The position numbers and the translations under genes were made by a program. Below, in pieces: positions 6,090 through 15,722 of a stretch of DNA of 64,000 nucleotides; the first letter of the stretch is position 1; every line of letters begins with the position of its first letter. The DNA is taken from positions 1 through 64,000 of the forward strand of contig JADJOO010000018.1 of NCBI GenBank assembly GCA_016713725.1, given 5' to 3'. The DNA is from Pseudomonadota bacterium (GTDB lineage Bacteria; Pseudomonadota; Gammaproteobacteria; Steroidobacterales; Steroidobacteraceae). Below the pieces are notes generated by a model that worked only from the letters and a program-made list of their open reading frames with translations, did no database searches and was not told the DNA's origin.

Positions 6090-8603
6090 TCAGAAGATGG
6101 ATTCATCACTCGCAGAGGGTTCGAGCGTTTCCGCGCCCACGCCGTCGTCACTGTAGCCACCCATGCCAGGCTGCGGCGCATGCTGCTCGAGGAACGTCTC
6201 GAACAGGGCGCCGGGCGCTCCGGCACGCGTCGGCGCACCGCTCTCCCGCGAAACCCACGTGCGCACGACGCCCGGCGGTTCCGGCTGCCGGTGCTCCGGC
6301 TTGTCGCGCAGCGCTTCCTGCATGAAGTAGATCCACATCGGCAGGGCGGTCTTGCCGCCTTCCTCGTTCTCGCCGAGCGAACGCTCCTGGTCGAATCCGA
6401 GCCACACCGCAGCCGCGATATCGGCGTTGAAGCCGACGAACCACGTGTCGCGCCGGTCGCTCGTCGTGCCGGTCTTGCCCGCAATGTCCTTGCGCTTGAG
6501 CGCGGCCGCGGCACGCTGGGCCGTGCCGCGCTGGACCACGTCCGTCATCATGTCCGTCATCACGAACGCATTGGCCGGGCTGATCGCCTGGGGAGCGCGC
6601 GCCTCGACGCCCGCACTTGCGGCCGCAGCGTCACCGGGTAGGACGCTGACGGTGCCCGGCACGACGTCCGGTACGGCTGCAAGATCGCTGGCCACCGCCG
6701 CTGCAGACTCGCCCGCCGCGTCGAAATCGCACAGTGCGCATGCCCTGGCCGGCTCGGCCTGGAAGAGTTCGTTGCCGGCCGGGTCCTGCACCGACTGGAT
6801 GAAAAACGGCGTCACCAGCGCGCCGCCGTTGGCGAACACCGCGAAGCCCCGCGCCATTTCGAGCGGAGTGACCTGCCCGGTGCCAAGCGCGAGCGTGAGA
6901 TTCGGCGGCAGCGATTGCGGGCCGAAGCCGAAATTCGCGATGTGCTTCAGCGCGAAGCCGATGCCCGCGCCGCGCAGCAGCCGGATCGAAACCAGGTTGC
7001 GCGAGCGGACCAGGCCCTCGCGCATCGGCGTCGGTCCGTAGAACTTGCGGGTGATGTTCTGCGGCCGCCATTCTTCGTCGCCTTCCGGGCCACCGCCGCC
7101 CGGCAGCACGATCGGGGCGTCATTCACCAGGGTCGCCGGGGTGAAGCCACGCTCGAGCGCGGCGGAATACAGGAACGGCTTGAAAGCAGAGCCCGGCTGC
7201 CGATGCGCCTGCACCACGCGGTTGTACTTGCTCGACCCGAAATCGAAGCCGCCGACCAGCGCGACGATGGCGCCGTCGTTCGGATCGAGCGCCACCAGCG
7301 CGCCGGACACCGCAGGCAACTGGCCCAGGCGGTACCCGGTTTCGGGCAGCGGCTCGACGTAGACCACGTCGCCAGCCGCGAGGACCTCGCGCGCGGTCCT
7401 GGGCGACGGCCCGAGCGCATCCTTGAGCGGATCGATCACCGGCCTCGCCCACGACAGTCCATCCCAGTCGAGGCTGATGGCGGAGCCATTGCGCAGGACC
7501 AGCTCGGCGCTGCGTTCAGCCACGGCCGTGACGACCGCCGCCGAGAGGCTGCCGCGCCGCGGATGGCGCTTGAACAACGGGTTCAGCGACGCCGCGTCAC
7601 CGAGCTGCGCCGGGTCGATCCGCTCGAGCGGGCCACGATAACCGTGCCGGCGCTCGTACTCGAGGATGGCGCGCCAGGTAGCGGCGTTGGCGGCCAGCTG
7701 CAGGCGGCTGTCGAGGGTCGTGAAGACCTGGTAGCCGGCCGTGAGCGCGTCCGTGCCGTGCCGACGTAACATTTCGGCGCGGACCATCTCGGCCACGTAC
7801 GGCGCGTCGAGTTCGATGATCGGTCCGTGCAGCCGGCTGGAGATGGGTTCGTTGAGCGCTGCGTCGTGCCGGGCCTGGTCGATCTTGCCGAGTTCGAGCA
7901 TCCGTCGCAGCACGTAGGCCCGGCGATCGTGCGCCCGGGCAATGCTGGCGACGGGGTTGTCCAGCGAGGGCGACCGCGGCAGGCCCGCGATCAGCGATGC
8001 CTCGGCGACGGTCAGGTCGTGCACCGACTTGTCGAAGTACACCTCGGACGCCGCGCCGATGCCGTAGGCACGCTGCCCGAGGAAAATGCGGTTCAGGTAC
8101 AGGGTCAGGATTTCCTGCTTCGAGAATTCACGCTCGAGCCGCATCGCCAGGAACACTTCCTTCAGCTTGCGCCGCAGGGTTTTCTCCGACGTCAGCACGG
8201 TATTGCGCGCGAGCTGCATCGTGATCGTGCCGCCGCCCTCGCGCACGCTGCCCGAACTCACGTTCGCAACCAGGGCTCGGACCAGGCTCTGCCAGTCGAC
8301 CCCGGGGTGCTCGAAAAATCGCGCGTCTTCCGCGGCCAGGAAAGCATCGATGACGACGGGGGGGATCTCGTCGAAGGCCACCGGGATGCGGCGCTGCTCG
8401 CCGATCTGCGCCAGCAGCTTGCCGTCGCGCGTATAGACCCGCAGCGGCAGCTGCGTTTTCACGTCGCGCAGTGCGGCAGCGTCTGGAATTTCAGAGGCCA
8501 GGTACTGGTAGGCCCCTGCGAATCCCATGCCGACCAGCACCAGCGCTGACAAAGCGGTGGCCAGCGGAACGCCGAGGATTCTCGTCATGATCTTGCGACT
8601 CAT
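6090..8603 (-). CDS. mrcA: Penicillin-binding protein 1A, bifunctional transglycosylase/transpeptidase
   Basis: 837 residues from ATG 8603, typical of PBP1A. Order: a short cytoplasmic tail, one membrane helix (about 10-30), a GT51 glycosyltransferase domain with EDARFFEHPGVDW and GGGTITMQLARN, a middle insert, and a transpeptidase domain with SxxK at S472 (SAFK), SRN further on and KTG at 710-712. It polymerises and crosslinks peptidoglycan at the inner membrane. A longer frame reaches 8756, but its extra 51 residues are unlike the family. It is divergent from pilMNOPQ, the arrangement usual in gammaproteobacteria. Confidence 0.95.
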   Translation of the reverse strand: MSRKIMTRILGVPLATALSALVLVGMGFAGAYQYLASEIPDAAALRDVKTQLPLRVYTRDGKLLAQIGEQRRIPVAFDEIPPVVIDAFLAAEDARFFEHPGVDWQSLVRALVANVSSGSVREGGGTITMQLARNTVLTSEKTLRRKLKEVFLAMRLEREFSKQEILTLYLNRIFLGQRAYGIGAASEVYFDKSVHDLTVAEASLIAGLPRSPSLDNPVASIARAHDRRAYVLRRMLELGKIDQARHDAALNEPISSRLHGPIIELDAPYVAEMVRAEMLRRHGTDALTAGYQVFTTLDSRLQLAANAATWRAILEYERRHGYRGPLERIDPAQLGDAASLNPLFKRHPRRGSLSAAVVTAVAERSAELVLRNGSAISLDWDGLSWARPVIDPLKDALGPSPRTAREVLAAGDVVYVEPLPETGYRLGQLPAVSGALVALDPNDGAIVALVGGFDFGSSKYNRVVQAHRQPGSAFKPFLYSAALERGFTPATLVNDAPIVLPGGGGPEGDEEWRPQNITRKFYGPTPMREGLVRSRNLVSIRLLRGAGIGFALKHIANFGFGPQSLPPNLTLALGTGQVTPLEMARGFAVFANGGALVTPFFIQSVQDPAGNELFQAEPARACALCDFDAAGESAAAVASDLAAVPDVVPGTVSVLPGDAAAASAGVEARAPQAISPANAFVMTDMMTDVVQRGTAQRAAAALKRKDIAGKTGTTSDRRDTWFVGFNADIAAAVWLGFDQERSLGENEEGGKTALPMWIYFMQEALRDKPEHRQPEPPGVVRTWVSRESGAPTRAGAPGALFETFLEQHAPQPGMGGYSDDGVGAETLEPSASDESIF

Positions 8604-8898
8604 TGCCAAAACTGCGAACCGTTCCTTGCTGCGCCCAAGGCGCCTGTGCATAGTAGCCGCCGACACCAAGGCAAACCCGTCGAAAGGTGGGGGCGCAACG
8701 CCACCGGCCCTAGGGGGTAGCCCAAGTCGGCGGGATTGTCGGTTTTTCACCACCAAGCCCGCAGGGAGCGACGCGGATTATGGTTTTTGTTAGCCCACTC
8801 ACAATTCTATTAGGTCAAACCCTGATATATAGTGGCGCGGGGGCTTTGAAACTGCCACACGATCGCGGCGCAACCTCTTGAACTAGAAAGGATCAACC
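8604..8898. promoter_or_regulatory. Divergent promoter region of mrcA and pilM
   Basis: 295 bases between the chosen mrcA start and the pilM GTG. The part near pilM is clearly more AT-rich (8775-8832) and contains TATATA at 8826-8831, a possible -10 box, but I see no convincing -35. The bases GGAAC (8622-8618, minus strand) may help mrcA translation. No gene is visible here. Confidence 0.4.
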
Positions 8899-9960
8899 GT
8901 GCTGTTCCAGCGCAGGTTCCGACCGGTCATCGGACTCGACATCACAACGTCCTCGATCAAGCTGATCGAGCTGACGCGCAGCGGCGACTCGTATCGAGTC
9001 GAATCGTATGCGGCCGAGCCCTCGCCGCCGAATGCCATCAACGAAAAAGCCATCGTCGACGCCCAGGCCGTCGGCGAAGCCGTGCGCCGCGCCGTGAAGC
9101 GTGCCGGCGCCCGCAGCAGGGAATGCGCCGTGGCGGTCAGCGGCGACGCCGCGATCACCAAGGTGATCCAGATGCCCCGCAACCTGCGCGCCAACGAGCT
9201 CGAGTCGCAGGTCGAGATGCAGGCCGACCAGTACATTCCCTTCCCGATGGAAGAAGTCAGCTACGACTTCGAAGTGATCGGTCCGTCGGAAAAAGACCCT
9301 GAAATGATCGACGTACTGCTCGTGGCCACGCGTTCCGAGAACGTCGAGCAGCGCCAGGCCGCCGTGCAGGCTGCCGGCCTCACCGCACGCATCGTCGACG
9401 TCGAAGCTTTCGCGCTCGAAAACGCCTGCCGCCTGCTGACGCACCAGATGCCGGACGGCGGGATGGAGCGCAGTATCGCCGTCGTCGACTTCGGCGCGAG
9501 CAGCACCACGTTCTCCGTGCTGCGCGATACCAAGGTGGCCTACACCCGCGACTTCTCCTTCGGCGGCCAGCAGCTCACCGAAGAGATCATGCGCACCTAC
9601 GGCCTCTCGATGGAAGAAGCCGGGCGCGCCAAGAAGGAAGGCGGCCTGCCGGCCAACTACCAGTCCGAGGTGCTCGACCCGTTCATCGACGACATGTGCC
9701 AGCAGGTGAGCCGCTCGCTGCAGTTCTACCTCGCGGCCGGCGCGGGACGCATACAGCCGGAGCAGATCCTGATCTGCGGCGGCTGCGCCAACATCCCGGG
9801 CGTCGCCGACGTGATCGCAAGCCGGGTGGGCATCCCGGCCGAGCGCGGCGACCCGCTGGGCCAGATGAAGATCTCAACTCGTGCCCTCGCACAGGGCGTG
9901 AAGAAGGACGCGACGGCATTGCTCACCGCCTGCGGCCTGGCGCTCAGGAGCTTCGACTGA
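8899..9960 (+). CDS. pilM: Type IV pilus assembly protein PilM
   Basis: 353 residues, full length. It has the actin-like (FtsA/SHS2) fold: phosphate-1 region GLDITTSSIKLIEL, a VVDFGASSTTFSV phosphate-2 region and ICGGCANIPG near the end. It is cytoplasmic, binds the N-terminal tail of PilN and links the pilus motor to the inner-membrane alignment complex. It starts with GTG 8899 after AAAGGA. First gene of the pilMNOPQ operon, overlapping pilN by one base. Confidence 0.96.
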   Translation: MLFQRRFRPVIGLDITTSSIKLIELTRSGDSYRVESYAAEPSPPNAINEKAIVDAQAVGEAVRRAVKRAGARSRECAVAVSGDAAITKVIQMPRNLRANELESQVEMQADQYIPFPMEEVSYDFEVIGPSEKDPEMIDVLLVATRSENVEQRQAAVQAAGLTARIVDVEAFALENACRLLTHQMPDGGMERSIAVVDFGASSTTFSVLRDTKVAYTRDFSFGGQQLTEEIMRTYGLSMEEAGRAKKEGGLPANYQSEVLDPFIDDMCQQVSRSLQFYLAAGAGRIQPEQILICGGCANIPGVADVIASRVGIPAERGDPLGQMKISTRALAQGVKKDATALLTACGLALRSFD

Positions 9961-10571
9961 TGCCAAGAATCAACCTGCTGCCGTGGCGTGAGGCGGAACG
10001 CAAGCGCAAGCGCCAGGAATTCCTCCTGTCGCTCGGTGCGGCAGCGGCCACGGCCGGCCTGTTCATTCTGCTCGGCCACTGGCACATGAGTTCCGCGATC
10101 CAGCATCAGAAAGATCGCAATGACCTCCTGACGCAGGAAATCGCCGCGCTCGACAAGCAGATCGAGGAAATCAACGGCCTCGACGCGCAGAAGCGCAGGC
10201 TGCTCGCGCGCATGGAAATCATCGAGACGCTGCAGCGCAGCCGTCCCGAGATCGTCCACGTCTTTGACGAACTCGTGCGTGTCCTGCCGGAGGGCGTCTA
10301 CCTGACGTTCCTCAGGCAGTCGGGCAACCGCTTCGAGCTGCGCGGCATCGCGCAGTCGAGCACGCGCGTCTCCTCGTTCATGCGCAACATTGATGCGTCG
10401 CAGTGGCTCGCAGACCCGACCCTGCAGATCGTCGAGACCCGCGCCAAGGACTCGGCCGGCGGCGCCTCGTTCACGCTGTTCGCGAACCAGCGGCGCCAGG
10501 CCTCGGCCGAAGACGACCCGGTCGAAACGCCTACCTCCGGCAAGGCCAAGAAGAAGGCGGCCGCCAAATGA
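9960..10571 (+). CDS. pilN: Type IV pilus assembly protein PilN
   Basis: 203 residues. The N-terminal cytoplasmic tail MPRINLLPWRE is the conserved motif that binds PilM; one membrane helix follows (about 23-42), then a coiled coil (about 45-90) and a periplasmic ferredoxin-like domain. The lysine-rich tail (KAKKKAAAK) is low complexity. It pairs with PilO in the inner-membrane alignment complex. ATG 9960 overlaps the pilM stop (TGATG). Confidence 0.95.
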   Translation: MPRINLLPWREAERKRKRQEFLLSLGAAAATAGLFILLGHWHMSSAIQHQKDRNDLLTQEIAALDKQIEEINGLDAQKRRLLARMEIIETLQRSRPEIVHVFDELVRVLPEGVYLTFLRQSGNRFELRGIAQSSTRVSSFMRNIDASQWLADPTLQIVETRAKDSAGGASFTLFANQRRQASAEDDPVETPTSGKAKKKAAAK

Positions 10572-11269
10572 ACCAGTTGCAGGCTCAGTGGGAACAACTG
10601 CGCAACCTCGACCCGAACGATCCGGGCCGCTGGCCGCTCGGCGTCCGCATCGGCACGGCCGTGCTGTTGTTCCTTGTCGCCGCCGCAGGCGGTTACTACT
10701 TCCTCGTCTGGAAGAGCAAGCGGCCGTTGCTGCTCGAGGCACGGGCGACGGAAGGCCAGCTGCTGGAATCGCTGACCACCAAGGCCAAGCGCGCCGCGAA
10801 CCTGGAGGCTTACCGCGTCCAGCTCGCCGAAATGGAGAAATCCTTCGGCGCGATGCTGCGGCAGCTGCCGAACAAGACCGAGGTGCCGAACCTGCTGGTC
10901 GACATCTCGCAGACCGGCCTCGGGGCGGGCCTCGAGGAGAAGCTGTTCCAGCCGCAGGGCGAGAACAAGAAGGACTTCTACGCCGAGCTGCCGATCACGA
11001 TCCGCCTGACGGGCGGTTATCACGAGATGGGCAGGTTTGCGAGCGGCATCGCCGCGCTGCCCCGCATCGTGACCCTGCACGACATCGAGATCACCCCGGC
11101 CGCCGGCAAGGGCGTCATGGACCCGGCAGAGCTCACTTTCAACGTCACCGCGAAGACCTATCGCTACCTCGACGAAGAGAGCCAGGCCGCGGCGGCGCCG
11201 AAGGACGACAAGGGCAAGGCCAAGAAGGACCGCAAGGGCAAGAAGAAGCCCGCTGCGGGCGAGGCATGA
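10568..11269 (+). CDS. pilO: Type IV pilus assembly protein PilO
   Basis: 233 residues. It has a short cytoplasmic N-terminus, one membrane helix (about 30-50), a coiled coil (about 55-95) and a periplasmic domain, ending in a Lys-rich tail similar in style to the PilN tail. It forms a heterodimer with PilN and contacts PilP. Its start overlaps the pilN stop as ATGA (10568-10571), indicating coupled translation. Confidence 0.95.
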   Translation: MNQLQAQWEQLRNLDPNDPGRWPLGVRIGTAVLLFLVAAAGGYYFLVWKSKRPLLLEARATEGQLLESLTTKAKRAANLEAYRVQLAEMEKSFGAMLRQLPNKTEVPNLLVDISQTGLGAGLEEKLFQPQGENKKDFYAELPITIRLTGGYHEMGRFASGIAALPRIVTLHDIEITPAAGKGVMDPAELTFNVTAKTYRYLDEESQAAAAPKDDKGKAKKDRKGKKKPAAGEA

Positions 11270-11805
11270 CCATGAGCACGACGGTCAAGACACGGTCGTC
11301 CGTCTCCGGGTTGGCGCTGCTCGCGTCGTCGATCGCACTGCTGCTCGCGGGCTGCGGCAACGACATGGACGCGCTGCAGGCCAAGGTCGACGAGATCAAG
11401 AACGCACCCGGTACCGGCGTCGAGCCGCTGCCCGAGGTGAAGCCGTACGAGACGTTCAATTACGCCGCGACCGATCAGCGCTCGCCGTTCGAGCCGGGCC
11501 TTTCTGCCCTGGCGAATGCGCCGAACGCGATCCGTCCGGACCAGAACCGGCCGCGCGAGTTCCTCGAGCAGTTCTCGCTCGACACGCTGCGGATGGTCGG
11601 CACGGTAAGACTGAAAGGTAAGCTGTTCGGCCTGGTACAGACCAAGGACGGACTGGTGCACCGGGTGTTGCCTGGCAACCATATGGGACAGAGCGATGGC
11701 CGCATCTCGGCCATCGAGGAAGGCAAGATCTCGCTCACCGAGATCGTTCCTGACGGCATGGGTGGCTTTATCGAGCGCCCCGCTGCACTTGCGCTGAGCG
11801 AATGA
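11266..11805 (+). CDS. pilP: Type IV pilus lipoprotein PilP
   Basis: 179 residues from ATG 11266, which overlaps the pilO stop (ATGA); a second ATG at 11272 would remove only two residues. The signal peptide ends in the lipobox LLAGC (Cys30). A proline-rich linker and a C-terminal beta domain (TLRMVGTV...VHRVLPGNHMG) follow. PilP connects the PilNO complex to the N-terminal domains of the PilQ secretin. Confidence 0.94.
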   Translation: MTMSTTVKTRSSVSGLALLASSIALLLAGCGNDMDALQAKVDEIKNAPGTGVEPLPEVKPYETFNYAATDQRSPFEPGLSALANAPNAIRPDQNRPREFLEQFSLDTLRMVGTVRLKGKLFGLVQTKDGLVHRVLPGNHMGQSDGRISAIEEGKISLTEIVPDGMGGFIERPAALALSE

Positions 11806-11824
11806 TCTGCAAGGAGATCCGAGA

Positions 11825-14017
11825 ATGACCGCTGCATCGTCGCACGTGAACCATCGCCGCCCGGAGGCTGGCCGCCTGCATCGGCCGTTCCGCTCCGCGG
11901 CGTTCGTCGCGTTGGCCGGGGCGCTCGCATTCGCCGCGCAGGTCGCGCTTGCGCAGGCGCCCACCACCCGGCTTACCAAGGTCGAGCTGCAACCGCAGCC
12001 TGGCAACCAGCTCGAGGTGAAGCTCATGCTGGATGGCCCGGCGCCGCAGCCGGTCGCCTTCACCATCGACAACCCGGCGCGTCTCTCCGTGGACCTGCCG
12101 GGCACGTCTGTCGCGCTCGAATCGCGCCGCATCGACGTGAAGTCCGGTGGCGTCGACTCGATTGTCGCGGCCGAAGCTTCGGGCCGCACGCGCGTCGTCT
12201 TCAACCTCGACTCGCTGCAGCCGTATTCGACCCGCACTGACGGCAACAACGTCTTCGTTTCGCTCGGTCGCGGGGCCGGCAACGAGGCCGTGGCCGCAAC
12301 GGTGAGCACCGGGGCGACTGCCACGGCGACTCCCGCCGGGGCGTTCGCGATCGAAAAAGTCGATTTCCGTCGCGGCTCCGACGGCGCCGGCCGCATCATC
12401 GTGCGCACCAGCGATCCGCGCGTGCAGGCCAGCGTCAGGCAGGAAGGCGGTCGCACGGTCGTGGATTTCCCGCGCACCGGCGTCGCACCCGAAGTCGCGC
12501 GCCGCTACGACGTCGTCGATTTCGCAACGCCCGTCAATTCGTTCGACGTGACCAACACGCCGAACGGCGCCCGCATCATCGTGAACGCCACGGGCGATTA
12601 CGAGCAGCTCGGCTACCAGAGCGATCGCGAATACGTGCTCGAACTGCGCCAGCGGACGAAGGCAGCCGTGGCCGCCGATCCGGGCAAGAAGGAATACCGC
12701 GGCGAGCGGCTGACGCTCAACTTCCAGGACATCGAGACCCGCGCGGTGCTGCAGCTGCTCGCCGAGACGAGCGGCCAGAACATCGTGGTCAGCGACACGG
12801 TCCAGGGCAACGTCACGCTGCGCCTGCAGAACGTGCCGTGGGACCAGGCGCTCGACATCGTCATGCGCACGAAGGGGCTCGACAAGCGGCAGGAAGGCAA
12901 CGTGATCTACGTCGCCCCGGCTGAAGAACTCGCCGCGCGCGAGAAACAGTTGCTCGAGTCGCAGAAGTCGCTCACCGAGCTTGCGCCGGTGCGCACGGAA
13001 TACCTGCAGGTCAACTACGCGAAGGCGTCGGACCTCGCCTCGCTGATCAAGTCGCAGGGCAAGAGCTCGCTGCTATCAGAGCGCGGCAGCCTCGCGATCG
13101 ACGAGCGCACCAACACGCTGCTGCTGCAGGACACGGCCGATCGCCTGGCGGACATCCGCCGCCTGGTGCAGACGCTCGACATTCCGGTGAAGCAGGTGCT
13201 GATCGAGGCCCGCATCGTCATCGTCAACGACGACTTCAGCCGCGAGCTGGGCGTGCGCTTCGGCGGCGCGTTCGTCGGCAACTACGGCAGCAACGACGGC
13301 CTCATGTACGTCAGCAACAGCGGCCTCAACTCTGCCGACGGCTCACGTGGCCCGATCATTTCCCCGAACGGTCCGGGTGGTGTCGGTGTCGACGGCAACG
13401 CGGTTGCCACCGGGCTGGATCGCTACCTGGTCAACCTGCCGATCGCCAACCCGGCCGGCCGCATTGCCATGACGCTGCTCGACTCCGACTACGTGGTCGA
13501 CCTCGAAATCACGGCCGCGCAGCGCGAAGGCCGCGGTGAAGTGGTCTCCGCCCCGCGCGTCATCACTGCCAACGGCAAGGAAGCGGTGATCGAGCAGGGC
13601 ACCGAGATCCCGTACCAGGAATCGGCCTCGAGCGGCGCAACGACGACGCAGTTCAAGAAAGCCGTGCTGTCGCTCAAGGTCACGCCGCAGATCACCCCGG
13701 ACGACCGCGTGATCCTCGACCTGACCGTGTCCAAGGACAGCGTGGGCCAGATCCTGCCGAGCGCGACCGGAGGCAGCGTGCCGAGCATCGACACGCGCGA
13801 GATCACGACCCAGGTGCTCGTCAACGACGGCCAGACAGTCGTCCTCGGCGGCATCCTCGAGACCGAGCGCCGCGACACCGTCAACAAGGTGCCGTTCCTC
13901 GGCGACGTGCCGGGCCTCGGCTGGCTGTTCCGCAGCAAGGGCAAGACCGACAACAAGGACGAGCTCCTGATCTTCGTGACGCCGAAGATCCTGCGCGAGG
14001 TCGCCGAGATCTACTGA
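11825..14017 (+). CDS. pilQ: Type IV pilus secretin PilQ
   Basis: 730 residues, preceded by a very good ribosome binding site (AAGGAGAT, 11811-11818). After a signal peptide (ending near VALAQA) come two beta-rich AMIN-type regions (about 45-125 and 170-260), the secretin/TonB short N-terminal domain (TLNFQDIETRAVLQLL), an N1/KH-type domain and the secretin barrel with VPFLGDVPGLGWLF near the end. It forms the outer-membrane pore for the pilus; the AMIN regions bind peptidoglycan. Last gene of the pil operon. Confidence 0.96.
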   Translation: MTAASSHVNHRRPEAGRLHRPFRSAAFVALAGALAFAAQVALAQAPTTRLTKVELQPQPGNQLEVKLMLDGPAPQPVAFTIDNPARLSVDLPGTSVALESRRIDVKSGGVDSIVAAEASGRTRVVFNLDSLQPYSTRTDGNNVFVSLGRGAGNEAVAATVSTGATATATPAGAFAIEKVDFRRGSDGAGRIIVRTSDPRVQASVRQEGGRTVVDFPRTGVAPEVARRYDVVDFATPVNSFDVTNTPNGARIIVNATGDYEQLGYQSDREYVLELRQRTKAAVAADPGKKEYRGERLTLNFQDIETRAVLQLLAETSGQNIVVSDTVQGNVTLRLQNVPWDQALDIVMRTKGLDKRQEGNVIYVAPAEELAAREKQLLESQKSLTELAPVRTEYLQVNYAKASDLASLIKSQGKSSLLSERGSLAIDERTNTLLLQDTADRLADIRRLVQTLDIPVKQVLIEARIVIVNDDFSRELGVRFGGAFVGNYGSNDGLMYVSNSGLNSADGSRGPIISPNGPGGVGVDGNAVATGLDRYLVNLPIANPAGRIAMTLLDSDYVVDLEITAAQREGRGEVVSAPRVITANGKEAVIEQGTEIPYQESASSGATTTQFKKAVLSLKVTPQITPDDRVILDLTVSKDSVGQILPSATGGSVPSIDTREITTQVLVNDGQTVVLGGILETERRDTVNKVPFLGDVPGLGWLFRSKGKTDNKDELLIFVTPKILREVAEIY

Positions 14018-14107
14018 CGCGCCGGCCTTCGGGTGCGAGAATGCGAGGCCGCAGTGATCCTGCGGCCGCACTTCTTTGGGGTCCACAACGCCGATGCACC
14101 GCCGCGC

Positions 14108-14625
14108 ATGAACGTCTTCTCGTCGGCCCGATGGGCTCGGGCAAGAGCGCGGTCGGCCGGCAGCTGGCGCAGCGGCTCAACCTCCAGTTCATCGACAGCG
14201 ACGCCGAGATCGAGGCCCGTACGGGCGTCGACGTCGCCTATATCTTCGAACGCGAGGGCGAGGCGGGCTTCCGCAGCCGCGAGGCCGAGGTCATCGACGC
14301 AATCAGCCGCCGCGACCGGGTGCTGGTCTCGACGGGCGGCGGGGCCGTCCTCGACGCCGGTACCCGGGAGCGCCTGCGCGCCCGCGGTCGTGTCGTGTAT
14401 CTTCGGACGTCCGTGGACCAGCAACTCGCCCGCACCCGGCGCAGCAATGACCGGCCGCTCCTCAACAACCCCGACCCGCGCGGCACGCTCGAGCGCCTGT
14501 CCGAGCAGCGCGCACCGCTCTACACCGAGGTGGCCGAGATCGTCGTCGACACGGACGGCCGCAAGGTAAAGACGGTAGTCGACCAGATCTGTCACCACCT
14601 CGGCGTCGACGGGCCCGAGCGATGA
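14108..14625 (+). CDS. aroK: Shikimate kinase, with a 1-base deletion near the start
   Basis: It phosphorylates shikimate in aromatic amino-acid synthesis. The main frame shows Walker A GPMGSGKS, the shikimate-binding DSD motif, TGGGAV and the LID region with RPLL. That frame has no sensible start: ATG 14041 would add an unrelated leader. ATG 14108 reads MNVF and then falls out of frame; one extra base near 14119 would give MNVFLVGPMGSGKS, the normal kinase start, and a 172-residue protein. I therefore infer a 1-base deletion, probably a sequence error. The stop overlaps the aroB start (ATGA). Confidence 0.9.
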
Positions 14626-15722
14626 CGGGTTGCGCGCCGCAGACGCTGCAGATCAACCTGGGCGATCGCAGCTACCCGATCGTGATCGGCCCTGGCCTGC
14701 TCGACGACGCAGACCTCGTCAACGGTCACGTCACTGCGCGCGACGTCCTCGTCGTCACCAACGAAACGGTCGGTCCGCTGTACGCCGCGCGCCTGCTCGC
14801 GGGCCTCGCCGGCAAGCGCGTGCGCACGATCGAACTGCCTGATGGCGAGCAGTACAAGACGCTGGCGGTGCTCGAGCGTGTGTTCGATGCGCTGGTCGAA
14901 GCCCGCCTGAACCGCGATGCCTGCGTGGTTGCGCTTGGGGGTGGCGTGGTCGGCGACATGGCCGGGTTCGCGGCCGCCTGCTATCAGCGCGGCGTCGACT
15001 TCGTGCAGGTGCCGACGACGCTGCTCGCCCAGGTCGACTCTGCCGTGGGCGGCAAGACCGGCGTCAATCACCCTGGCGGCAAGAACCTGATCGGCGCCTT
15101 TCACCAGCCGCGCGCGGTGCTGTCGGACCTCGGCACGCTGCGCACCTTGCCGCCGCGTGAATTGCGGGCGGGACTCGCCGAAGTGATCAAGTACGGCCTG
15201 GTCGACGACGCCGATTTTCTCGCGTGGATCGAAGCCAACGTCGAGCCGCTGCTCGCACTGGACATGGACGCACTGGCACATGCCGTAAGGCGGTCGTGCG
15301 AGATCAAGGCGCGGATCGTCGCGGCCGATGAACGCGAACACGGCCAGCGCGCGTTGCTGAACCTGGGCCACACCTTCGGCCACGCCATCGAGACTGCGGC
15401 CGGCTATGGCGAATGGCTGCACGGCGAGGCCGTGGCGCTGGGCATGCTGCTCGCGGCGGATCTCTCGCAGCGTCTCGGCTGCATCGGCACGACCGACGTT
15501 GCCCGCGTGCGTGAACTGTTGCGCCGCGCCGGACTGCCGACCGCGGCGCCGGCCATCGGTGCCGCCCGGGCCCTGGAACTGATGGGCATGGACAAGAAGG
15601 TGCTGCAGGGCCGCATCCGGCTCGTGCTGCTGCGCGAGCTCGGCGCAGGCGTCGTCACGGGCGACTATCCGACCGCAGCGCTGCAGGCGACGCTGCGCAG
15701 CCACTTCGAGGAGGTCGCATGA
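14622..15722 (+). CDS. aroB: 3-Dehydroquinate synthase
   Basis: 366 residues, full length. NAD-binding motif GGGVVGDMAGFAAA, then PTTLLAQVDSAVGGKTGVNH, and metal-binding residues in the NLGHTFGHAIE and WLHGEAV blocks. It converts DAHP to 3-dehydroquinate, the second step of the shikimate pathway, using NAD and a divalent metal. The aroK-aroB pair is a common gammaproteobacterial arrangement. Overlaps aroK and dgt by 4 bases each. Confidence 0.97.
   Translation: MTGCAPQTLQINLGDRSYPIVIGPGLLDDADLVNGHVTARDVLVVTNETVGPLYAARLLAGLAGKRVRTIELPDGEQYKTLAVLERVFDALVEARLNRDACVVALGGGVVGDMAGFAAACYQRGVDFVQVPTTLLAQVDSAVGGKTGVNHPGGKNLIGAFHQPRAVLSDLGTLRTLPPRELRAGLAEVIKYGLVDDADFLAWIEANVEPLLALDMDALAHAVRRSCEIKARIVAADEREHGQRALLNLGHTFGHAIETAAGYGEWLHGEAVALGMLLAADLSQRLGCIGTTDVARVRELLRRAGLPTAAPAIGAARALELMGMDKKVLQGRIRLVLLRELGAGVVTGDYPTAALQATLRSHFEEVA

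Noticed and set aside
8834..8848. Sigma-54 promoter in front of pilM
   Set aside because: TGGCGC and GC are present, but the GG to GC distance is 9 bases, not 12.
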